A stretch of DNA of 9,807 bases from M3007 sp038327555. GTDB lineage: Bacteria; Bacteroidota; Bacteroidia; Chitinophagales; Saprospiraceae. The notes under the pieces are model-generated. The model saw nothing but the letters and a program-made list of their open reading frames with translations. It searched no databases and had not been told where the DNA came from. The translations under genes and the position numbers were made by a program. This document shows positions 1-5,937 of this stretch, one piece after another (positions within the stretch are counted from its first letter, which is position 1; each line of letters starts with the position of its first letter). The stretch is taken from assembly GCA_038327555.1 (NCBI GenBank), contig JBBQLD010000147.1, forward strand, positions 1-9,807, given 5' to 3'.

Positions 1-20
1 GCTAACCAGTTATTTCTCCA

Positions 21-223
21 TACAATCTGGATCGAAATAAATTTCGAGCTACAAGTGGGATCGAAATAAATTTCGAGCTACAATCTGGATCGAAATGAAT
101 TTCGAGCTACAAGTGGGATCGAAATAAATTTCGAGCTACAATCTGGATCGAAATGAATTTCGAGCTACAATCTGGATCGAAGTGAATTTCGAGCTACAAT
201 CTGGGTCGAAGTGAATTTCGAGC
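21..223. repeat. Seven-copy 29-bp tandem palindromic repeat
   Basis: Seven head-to-tail units of exactly 29 bp start at 21, 50, 79, 108, 137, 166 and 195. Each begins TACAA and carries a core such as TCGAAATAAATTTCGA, a 7-bp inverted repeat with a 2-nt loop. Two subtypes differ next to the core (ATCTGGA or AGTGGGA) and run A-B-A-B-A-A-A, so a 58-bp two-unit duplication probably took part in the expansion. In units 6 and 7 the core changes AAAT to AAGT, which keeps a G-U pair in plus-strand RNA. The unit length is not a multiple of 3 and there are no spacers, so it is neither coding nor CRISPR. The array touches the stop codon of the minus-strand gene ending at 223, so its RNA could form a string of hairpins at that transcript's 3' end. 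That role is inference. Confidence 0.93.
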
Positions 224-2217
224 TACATGGCCATCAGCTGTTGCATTTCTAATGCTTTGGCTTGATTGCCCAGCGCGGTATAAACCTGAACTAGGTCTTG
301 CATCGTATTTTTGTCTAGGGGATAATTTGCCATGGCTAGATTTAGGAATTCCAATGCTCCGTTTGGATCATGCATTTTCACGAAATAGAAATTGTACCCT
401 ACCCGATGGCAGAAGAAGTTATAAATGTTCGGGTCACTGCCTTTGAGTGACTTTAACACGTTTAATGCCATCACCAGCATTTCACCATTTAAAGGTTGAC
501 CTTGAATCAGGCGTTCCAGGTCTTTAAGCAATTTATCCAGGTCTTTGTCTTGATTGAACCGCGCCACAGCAATTTGTACCTTCAATGGAGCAGCCAAACG
601 GTAACCTGGATTGATTTGCAAGGAGCGATTAAGGTAGGGTTCGACTTGATCTAGCAAGGCATTTCTTTCAGCTACCGTCACCGTATCAGTGGCTTTTTCA
701 AGGGCCGGGTATTTGCTTTGAAACAGCATGTTAGCGTAATAAAAATTGGCTCGATAGCTACCACTCGACACCTCAACAGCTGATTTTACCAAGCCACTGC
801 CATCGCCGCTCCAATCCTGAACCCGATTCCAGGTGCCCAAACTGAACAAAATGGCGATGGCACCGACCAAAACCACACTGGACAGATTGGCCTGGTTCGC
901 CGATTTGTGCAGGAGTACGGGAAGTTTCCTGGCAATAAACCATGCCACCAAAATGCAAAAGCCGACAGAAGGCATGAACAAATAGCGCTCGTTCAGGAAA
1001 GTACTCGTGCGCACAAAAACGTTGGATACAACACTGATCGTCAACAGGAAATACAAGATGCAATAGGCGGGAATCAAAAGGCCATACGCGGCCCGGTCTT
1101 GTGTTTTTCTGAGTTGACGGAACGCCCAAATACCCATAATCAAATAACCCACCAAGGAGCTTAGTGCACGCCAATCAGACCAACTTACCTTTGGCACATG
1201 ATAGGGGTAATAATCAATGGTAAGCGGATGTGGCACAAATAAAAGTTTCAAATACCAGCCCAAGGATAAGAAAATAGTGGCGAATTTCTCTGAAGCAGCC
1301 ATACCAAAGAATGGGTTCAGCACCAATTCATCAGGGTGTGGAATCGGGGCATCCAAGGCAAAAGCACGGAGCAAAAGGAAAAGGAGTATGGACAATAACA
1401 TGGGCAGGCAAGCCGAAATGATCCGTCCCAGCGGAAGTTTTGAAAACACCCACACGGTAAGCGGGATGACGGCCAAAAAAGTCGCTGTATTTTCTTTAGA
1501 TAATAGCCCGAGCAAAAAATATCCGGCTGCAATCCAACGCCAACGGTTTTCCTGGGTGTCAAAATAGTTCAACATAGCCCACAAGGCACCCAGACTGCCA
1601 AGTAGCGCGAAGATTTCATCTCGGCTTTTGATGTTGGCTACAACTTCCACATGCAGCGGGTGCAATAAAAAAAGTGCACTGGCCAGAAAAGGGATGCTAA
1701 AAAACCAGCGGCTTACTCGAGCCACGCCTGTAGGATCAAGATTTTCAACTTCTTTTATTGGGAACAGTGCGATCAACACCCGGTAAAGCAAAATTCCCGT
1801 CAACGCGTAAAACACGACATTAAAAAAGTGCGCTCCGCCAGGGTTGTCTTTCCCCAAAAGTCCAATTTCTATCGCAAAAGAAGCCAAGGGCAATGGACGA
1901 TATCGTCCGCCTTCAAGCATCAATTTGGGGTCTTTGTAATAGCCCAATAGGCTGTCATGCCCAAATATATCGGCCAAACCAGCAAAGCCTTTTTGCACAA
2001 ATGCGTTATCCCAGATGAAAATCTGGTCATCTTGCAGGTATCCAAATCCAAGTGTAATCCCGTAAAGCACCAAAGGAATTACCATCAGAACCAGCACAGG
2101 TACAAGGTGCTTGCTCCAGAAATCAGGTTGAATAAACCGGGTCGGAATTAACGGCTCGGCCTGTTTCGCTGCTTGTTGTTTTGCAGGTGCTTTAGAAGAC
2201 GTTTTTTTTATAGACAT
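223..2217 (-). CDS. TMTC-like GT-C membrane glycosyltransferase with TPR-like C-terminus
   Basis: The 664-residue product is polytopic: a Lys/Ala-rich cytoplasmic N-terminus (1-36), many hydrophobic helices from about 38 to 460, then a soluble helical tail (about 465-664) resembling degenerate TPRs. Family signatures of the TMTC/DUF1736 group are visible: an acidic DD pair in the first loop (63-64), GGRYRPLP (103-110), HPLHVEVVANIKSRDE (186-201), LLSKEN (238-243), WYLKLLFVPHPLTIDYYPY (321-339) and NERYLFMPSVGF (409-420). Eukaryotic TMTCs are O-mannosyltransferases that use dolichol-phosphate-mannose. By analogy this enzyme would move a sugar from a polyprenyl-phosphate donor to an acceptor on the periplasmic side, but bacterial members are mostly uncharacterised. 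The gene lies 56 bp downstream of the aldo/keto reductase gene and may be co-transcribed. TACTTTG lies 11 nt before the ATG, one base short of the Bacteroidota -7 box. The TAG stop abuts the tandem repeat array. Confidence 0.85.
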   Translation of the reverse strand: MSIKKTSSKAPAKQQAAKQAEPLIPTRFIQPDFWSKHLVPVLVLMVIPLVLYGITLGFGYLQDDQIFIWDNAFVQKGFAGLADIFGHDSLLGYYKDPKLMLEGGRYRPLPLASFAIEIGLLGKDNPGGAHFFNVVFYALTGILLYRVLIALFPIKEVENLDPTGVARVSRWFFSIPFLASALFLLHPLHVEVVANIKSRDEIFALLGSLGALWAMLNYFDTQENRWRWIAAGYFLLGLLSKENTATFLAVIPLTVWVFSKLPLGRIISACLPMLLSILLFLLLRAFALDAPIPHPDELVLNPFFGMAASEKFATIFLSLGWYLKLLFVPHPLTIDYYPYHVPKVSWSDWRALSSLVGYLIMGIWAFRQLRKTQDRAAYGLLIPAYCILYFLLTISVVSNVFVRTSTFLNERYLFMPSVGFCILVAWFIARKLPVLLHKSANQANLSSVVLVGAIAILFSLGTWNRVQDWSGDGSGLVKSAVEVSSGSYRANFYYANMLFQSKYPALEKATDTVTVAERNALLDQVEPYLNRSLQINPGYRLAAPLKVQIAVARFNQDKDLDKLLKDLERLIQGQPLNGEMLVMALNVLKSLKGSDPNIYNFFCHRVGYNFYFVKMHDPNGALEFLNLAMANYPLDKNTMQDLVQVYTALGNQAKALEMQQLMAM

Positions 2218-2273
2218 GATTTTCTATGCAAAGTAGGATACCTCAATGGAAGGTGAAAAGGCAATGCTACCTT

Positions 2274-3236
2274 TTAAAGTTGCAAATGTATTTTTTTCAA
2301 GGCTGAAAAAACATCAGCGTAATCAAAGACCTCAAAATTTCGCCAAAAATCCAGGGTCTCGTGTAATTGAGGCAAAGACGATACCCCCAGCAATATGCCG
2401 CTCAGCCCGGGGTGAAGGCCAGCAAAAATCAGCCCGATATGGTTCATCGTCTTTACGGGCGGGCGAACGAATGCTGTATTCCATTTGGGCAAAAATGCGC
2501 TGATTTTTTCAAGTATGGGCGCTACTTTTTCCGGTTGGCCACCCCGCGCTAAAAAAGTGCTGCCAGTAGGGTAGGGGGCATCCAGCTTGATGCCGCCAGC
2601 ATTGATACCGTAAGCGTAGAGCCGATGGCCCTCCTTCGCTAAGGCTACGGCGGGTAAAGGTGATTGGAGCTTGGTGATTGGGGTGTACCGCTCAAAATCC
2701 GATTGTAAAACATTGTGCTTCAATTGAATTTCGAAAGAAAGACCAAGCGCTGCATTTGCCTCCGCGTAGGCGTCGGGATTTGCAATACCGGATAAACCAG
2801 GACGGATGCCATACTCCTGTTGTAAATATTTTAAGGCTTCAAGAGACTCGTGAATTTCAGCAACCTTGTCGCGGTTGTCCCAGTGAAACATCGCACAGGC
2901 GAGATTTGAGCCAAAAAGCCGAAGATATTCTGTGCTGAGCATTTGCACGAAAGAAGGGGCAAGATTCACTTCAGGGGAGCGAAGGTTGTCGAGACTGCCA
3001 ATCTTCATGGTAATCTGGAGATCATGTAGGCCGTGGGCGTTTACATATTCCAGCAGGATTTTTTCAGCGGCCCGAAAGTCATCCGGGTTGCTATTGATGG
3101 GATAATTGGTGGCACAATCAATCTGCCGAAAGCCTGCTTTTATCCAAGCGTCGAGCAGCTCAAACGCCTCGTTTTTGGAGACGGTCCAGCCCCATTGCGC
3201 AGTACCCAATATCAATGACTTTGCTTGTGTGTCCAT
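2274..3236 (-). CDS. Aldo/keto reductase family oxidoreductase
   Basis: This is an NAD(P)H-dependent aldo/keto reductase, a soluble TIM-barrel enzyme that interconverts carbonyls and alcohols; the substrate cannot be told from sequence. Numbering from an in-frame upstream TTG at 3248, the catalytic tetrad is present: Asp44 and Tyr49 in IDCATNYP, Lys82 in ITMKIG, His122 in MFHWDN. The opening ILGTAQWGW (13-21) matches the family's first barrel strand, and SGILLGVSSLPQLHETL (283-299) matches the C-terminal cofactor-binding segment. I chose the ATG at 3236 (four residues shorter, 320 aa) over TTG because TTG starts are uncommon here and a TTTG -7-like element sits 9 nt before the ATG. The length is normal for the family. 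The gene is divergent from the GNAT gene and lies upstream of the TMTC-like gene on the same strand. A link to sugar metabolism for glycosylation is only a guess from position. Confidence 0.88.
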   Translation of the reverse strand: MDTQAKSLILGTAQWGWTVSKNEAFELLDAWIKAGFRQIDCATNYPINSNPDDFRAAEKILLEYVNAHGLHDLQITMKIGSLDNLRSPEVNLAPSFVQMLSTEYLRLFGSNLACAMFHWDNRDKVAEIHESLEALKYLQQEYGIRPGLSGIANPDAYAEANAALGLSFEIQLKHNVLQSDFERYTPITKLQSPLPAVALAKEGHRLYAYGINAGGIKLDAPYPTGSTFLARGGQPEKVAPILEKISAFLPKWNTAFVRPPVKTMNHIGLIFAGLHPGLSGILLGVSSLPQLHETLDFWRNFEVFDYADVFSALKKIHLQL

Positions 3237-3310
3237 ATTGCGCTGCAAAAGTCTGATTATTTGCCCGTTCCTTACCAGACAATGTGTAACTATGCAGGAA
3301 ATATAATGCT

Positions 3311-3757
3311 ATGATATCCTTTAGAATTGCAGACGAAGCCGATACTCACATAGTTTCCGAACTGCTTGGCGATCTGTTTGAAGCGGTTGGGCATTCGCCA
3401 ACGGCACCCGAAATTGCCGCAATATTCCTGCAAATCGATTCAGATAATTTACATTCGACACTTTTAGCCTTAGATGATGATCAGGATGTGGTGGGCATTT
3501 TGACCCTGGTGGAAACACTGGCCTTATATGCAGGCGGTCGAATCGGGGTAGTCAATGAACTTTATGTGGTGCCAGCTTACCGTTCTGAAGGCGTGGGGAA
3601 AATGCTATTAGATGAAGCCAAATCTCTTGCAGAAGCGCGCGGATGGGTGCGTCTGGAGGTAACCACCCCAGGAGAGGATTATCCAAAAACGCTCCGATTT
3701 TATGAACGGGAAGGGTTTATGGCCATAGGCCCACGATACAAATACCTGGTGGATTGA
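3311..3757 (+). CDS. GNAT family N-acetyltransferase
   Basis: The 148-residue product is a complete single-domain GNAT enzyme, which transfers an acetyl group from acetyl-CoA to an amine. It opens with the typical first strand and helix (ISFRIADEADTHIVSELL). Motif A is VNELYVVPAYRSEGVGKMLL (81-100), with the pyrophosphate-binding loop RSEGVG at 91-96. Motif B ends in LRFYEREGF (128-136), where Tyr131 is the usual general-acid candidate. Substrate specificity cannot be assigned. AGGAA at 3296-3300, 10 nt before the ATG, could act as a weak ribosome binding site. The gene is divergent from the aldo/keto reductase and its TGA stop is 1 nt from the stop of the convergent GT2 gene, leaving no room for a separate terminator. 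Nothing looks truncated. Confidence 0.9.
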   Translation: MISFRIADEADTHIVSELLGDLFEAVGHSPTAPEIAAIFLQIDSDNLHSTLLALDDDQDVVGILTLVETLALYAGGRIGVVNELYVVPAYRSEGVGKMLLDEAKSLAEARGWVRLEVTTPGEDYPKTLRFYEREGFMAIGPRYKYLVD

Positions 3758-3758
3758 A

Positions 3759-4475
3759 TTAGGGCTTACGTTTTTTCAACATGCGCATCGCCACGATGTA
3801 TTGCTTGGCGAGTCGAAATATGTTCACTCGGCTACTTGAAGTATCGTCAGTCCAAACGACGGGCAATTCACAGATTTTCAAGCCTTTCCATTCGGCAATG
3901 GCTAACAATTCAGTGCTAAAAAACCAACCGTTTGACACCGCTCCAGCTTCCAGGAGTGGTGCAACATGTTGCCTGCGTAGCCATTTGAACCCACACATTC
4001 CGTCTGAAAAACGAGTGCCAAGGTAGATTTTGAGCATAAAATTGAATACTCGGGAGGTGATTTCACGCTTAAGGGTACGGCCTGCTACCCGTGATTTCTT
4101 ATGCAAACGCGTGCCATAAACCAGGTCGAAGTCTTCGGTAGCCAAGGCGTGAAATGCTTGTGGAAAATGCCGCAAATCAGTTGCTAAATCCAAGTCCATA
4201 TAGCCCACAATGTCGGCTTTACTCTGCGTCCAGGAGGTTTTCAGGGCAAGTCCCACCCCTTTTTCAGGCACTCGAACCAATTGGATTTCTGAAAACTCAT
4301 CGCAAAGTGCAGCTGCGATATGACGCGTATCATCTGTGCTGCCATTGTCGGCAATGACGATACGCCATTGCTTGGGTTCGGGAAAGTTCTTCCACAAAAA
4401 ATCGTGAAGCATACGCACTTGGCGGTCTAGCGTAGCTGCTTCATTGAGCACAGGAATGGTGATGTCGAAGGTCAT
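3759..4475 (-). CDS. GT2 glycosyltransferase, dolichyl/undecaprenyl-phosphate sugar synthase type
   Basis: The 238-residue product is a GT-A fold, family 2 glycosyltransferase. Visible motifs are ITIPVLNEAATL (5-16), VIADNGSTDDT (40-50) for nucleotide-sugar binding, the metal-binding DLDLATDL (94-101), VYGTRL (119-124), SDGMCGFKWL (157-166) and ELPVVWTDD (203-211). This set is typical of dolichyl-phosphate glucose/mannose synthase relatives (Alg5/DPM1-like), which load a sugar from UDP- or GDP-sugar onto a polyprenyl phosphate at the cytoplasmic membrane face. No C-terminal membrane anchor is present; the Lys/Arg-rich end (MRMLKKRKP) may contact membrane lipid. Such a product is the donor a GT-C enzyme needs, so a functional link with the TMTC-like protein 1.5 kb away is plausible but unproven. 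A perfect TAATTTTG box lies 7 nt before the ATG. Confidence 0.88.
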   Translation of the reverse strand: MTFDITIPVLNEAATLDRQVRMLHDFLWKNFPEPKQWRIVIADNGSTDDTRHIAAALCDEFSEIQLVRVPEKGVGLALKTSWTQSKADIVGYMDLDLATDLRHFPQAFHALATEDFDLVYGTRLHKKSRVAGRTLKREITSRVFNFMLKIYLGTRFSDGMCGFKWLRRQHVAPLLEAGAVSNGWFFSTELLAIAEWKGLKICELPVVWTDDTSSSRVNIFRLAKQYIVAMRMLKKRKP

Positions 4476-4482
4476 TGTCGCG

Positions 4483-4490
4483 CAAAATTA
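4483..4490 (-). promoter_or_regulatory. Bacteroidota -7 promoter box for the GT2 gene
   Basis: On the minus strand TAATTTTG fits the Bacteroidota -7 consensus TAnnTTTG exactly and ends 7 nt before the GT2 start codon. No clear TTG -33 element lies 19-21 nt upstream. The spacing would put the transcription start almost at the ATG, implying a very short or absent leader. Confidence 0.45.
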
Positions 4491-4592
4491 GCAGGACTTT
4501 GGATGTATTTTTGTGAAAAGTTATTTTGAAAAACCCTGTTTAGCCAAAGGCAGTATATTGCCGATACTTTTACGCTTAATTCTACTTTGAAC

Positions 4593-5357
4593 ATGACCAT
4601 AAAAACTAGTCTTCAACTCTTTTTAGCCGTTTTAGGGCTTAGCTTTTGCCAAACCGCCGCTGCCCAAATTAGCCTGGGTTTCAGAGGCGGGATACTCGTC
4701 ACCACGCTCGATAAAAACCCGCTGGAGGATGGCGAGCCTGCACCAGAGCATATTCCTGGATTTCAAATCGCGGTGCCAGTCGAAATCAAAATTGGGGAGA
4801 TTTTCGCCATTCAGCCTGAACTTATGATTGGAACACATGGCGCACGCCAAGTCCTCAATACTGATGTGACCCAATTAGCCATCCGCACGGTAACCGCTGC
4901 GGAAATCAGGTATAAGATTACCACCTTTGAAATTCCCTTGCTAGCAAAGCTTAAATTTGGCAATGATGTACTCAAATTTCATGTGCTGGCAGGGCCCTCT
5001 TTAGGGTTTGGATTTAATGGAAAGTCAAATTCTGAAAGCACCATAATCTCCACCTTGGCAAATGGAATAGAATTGCTGAATCAAAATACATACAATGAAT
5101 TCACAGCCAAATTTGTCCAAGATGGTTTTAATGCTGATGCCGTGGAAGCGGATGAATTTGCCGTTTCAAGAATAAACTTCAACGCACATTTTGGGGCAGG
5201 TCTAAGTGTAAATCTAGGAGGCCCCAGCCTTTTTCTGGATGGTCGATATATGCTGGGTATAAATGACCTTCGACCAGAAGCAGCAGGAGACACGAAAGAG
5301 ATTAGCTTTAAAAGCAGGCGTATTGGAATAAGTGTAGGGATAATGTTTCCGCTTTAA
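4593..5357 (+). CDS. PorT-like outer-membrane beta-barrel protein
   Basis: The 254-residue product carries a signal peptide (Lys4, hydrophobic 7-19, TAAAQ with cleavage near 24/25) followed by amphipathic strands alternating with loops. The pattern matches the Bacteroidota PorT-family outer-membrane barrel: SLGFRGGILVTTL after cleavage, FAIQPELMIG (71-80), TTFEIPLLAKLKF (110-122), FHVLAGPSLGFGF (129-141), FGAGLSVNL (200-208), LFLDGRYMLGINDL (213-226) and RRIGISVGIMF ending in a hydrophobic/aromatic strand. It would sit in the outer membrane; the true PorT is a T9SS component, but most family members have no known role, so I give no symbol. I chose the ATG at 4593 over an in-frame TTG two codons upstream. 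The gene is divergent from the GT2 gene (117 bp). A stretch around LAGPSLGF is repeated as a remnant at 7831-7860. Confidence 0.85.
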   Translation: MTIKTSLQLFLAVLGLSFCQTAAAQISLGFRGGILVTTLDKNPLEDGEPAPEHIPGFQIAVPVEIKIGEIFAIQPELMIGTHGARQVLNTDVTQLAIRTVTAAEIRYKITTFEIPLLAKLKFGNDVLKFHVLAGPSLGFGFNGKSNSESTIISTLANGIELLNQNTYNEFTAKFVQDGFNADAVEADEFAVSRINFNAHFGAGLSVNLGGPSLFLDGRYMLGINDLRPEAAGDTKEISFKSRRIGISVGIMFPL

Positions 5358-5375
5358 CCTTATACCGCTAAAAAG

Positions 5376-5555
5376 CCTCCATCCTAGTGCCAGGGGCACG
5401 AAGTCTTTAATAGTTTGGTCAGATTATTTTGAGATGAGACTAAGCGCGACGAAGGATTGTAGCGGGCTCTCCATGACTGAGGCGCAACAAAGTATCAGTT
5501 CAAAAGAGTCGAACAAACCGTCAAAAACTTCGTGCCCCTGCCACTAGGGTAGGTG
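5376..5555. repeat. Fold-back palindromic element, MITE-like or structured RNA
   Basis: The ends at 5381-5410 and 5521-5550 are inverted copies matching at 26 of 30 positions by my hand count; the shared core reads CAGGGGCACGAAGT on the left. Pairing continues inward: GTTTG at 5413-5417 with CAAAC at 5514-5518, TTTTGA at 5427-5432 with TCAAAA at 5500-5505 after a 1-nt shift, and GCGC at 5444-5447 with GCGC at 5482-5485 after a small gap. The whole element thus folds into one long imperfect stem with a loop near 5448-5481. The left arm also holds a small hairpin (GTGCC-AGG-GGCAC). No open frame, transposase or target-site duplication is seen. It starts about 20 bp after the PorT-like gene stop. 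It could be a non-autonomous mobile element, a 3'-UTR structure or a small RNA. Confidence 0.75.
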
Positions 5556-5778
5556 GCGGTTGGGACCGTTGTTTTGAATTCTGAATATATGATTTTGATG
5601 TAGTGCTCAAGCAGTATTTGAGCAAAAAACGAGGATTTTTGTCTGGCAGTAGCATAGGATACCAGGCTTGCTGAAAACATCAAAAATCGGAAATCATGTA
5701 ATTGGAAATCGGAAATCAAAAACACTCACCATTGCTAGTGCCGCGTCCTGTAAATAACGTATCAGTTTGGCAAGACAT
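5556..5778. other. AT-rich intergenic spacer with short direct repeats
   Basis: No convincing gene lies here. A 76-codon minus-strand frame (5495-5725) has no family likeness and runs across the fold-back element. The only structure is AAATCGGAAATCA at 5684-5696, repeated at 5706-5718, with GGAAATC present three times (5689, 5704, 5711), and the small hairpin at 5604-5624. Confidence 0.6.
5604..5624. repeat. Small hairpin with TGCTCAA/TTGAGCA arms
   Basis: A perfect 7-bp inverted repeat (5604-5610 with 5618-5624) encloses a 7-nt loop and is followed by six A. The segment 5618-5629 (TTGAGCAAAAAA) is the exact reverse complement of 5780-5791 at the edge of the 82-nt hairpin, a 12-bp inverted match across 150 bp. 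It has no U-tract on its 3' side on either strand, so it is not a standard terminator. Confidence 0.5.
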
Positions 5779-5860
5779 ATTTTTTGCTCAATTAGGCATG
5801 AGGAGGACGATCCCGAAAGCATTCGGGATCGCCCTTCTCATGCCTTGATGGGCAAAAAAT
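5779..5860. repeat. 82-nt near-perfect hairpin between convergent genes
   Basis: Positions 5779-5817 pair with 5822-5860 in one register with no bulge, around the 4-nt loop AGCA. The innermost 10 bp are perfect (CGATCCCGAA with TTCGGGATCG). The next 14 positions (AGGCATGAG side against CTCATGCCT) have one mismatch and one G-U pair, and the outermost part ends in six T opposite six A. Because the T run is on the 5' side on both strands, this is not a canonical intrinsic terminator, although it lies between two convergent genes and could block transcription or stabilise 3' ends. A short inverted-repeat element or a dispersed intergenic palindrome is an alternative. Confidence 0.85.
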
Positions 5861-5907
5861 CTGCCTCGTATATTGATATGTTATTCGGTGGATGGGGCAC
5901 TAACCAT

Positions 5908-5929
5908 GGCCAAGATGGAGGCCTTTTTT
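5908..5929 (+). terminator. Weak terminator-like stem with T run
   Basis: GGCC at 5908-5911 can pair with GGCC at 5920-5923 and six T follow at 5924-5929. The 4-bp stem is short, so this is only a candidate stop for plus-strand transcripts reading toward the convergent gene that ends at 5938. Confidence 0.25.
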
Positions 5930-5937
5930 AGAGAACC

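Noticed and set aside
21..223. CRISPR array
   Set aside because: Units follow each other directly with a fixed 29-bp period; there are no unique spacers and no cas genes nearby.
773..1174. 133-codon minus-strand frame inside the TMTC-like gene
   Set aside because: Shadow frame of the 664-residue gene on the same strand; composition and lack of motifs do not support a separate gene.
5495..5725. 76-codon minus-strand gene in the intergenic region
   Set aside because: No family likeness, overlaps the fold-back element and low-complexity repeats, and has no promoter or ribosome binding site.
5779..5860. Canonical bidirectional rho-independent terminator
   Set aside because: The stem is far longer than usual and the T run lies on the 5' side of the hairpin on both strands, not the 3' side.
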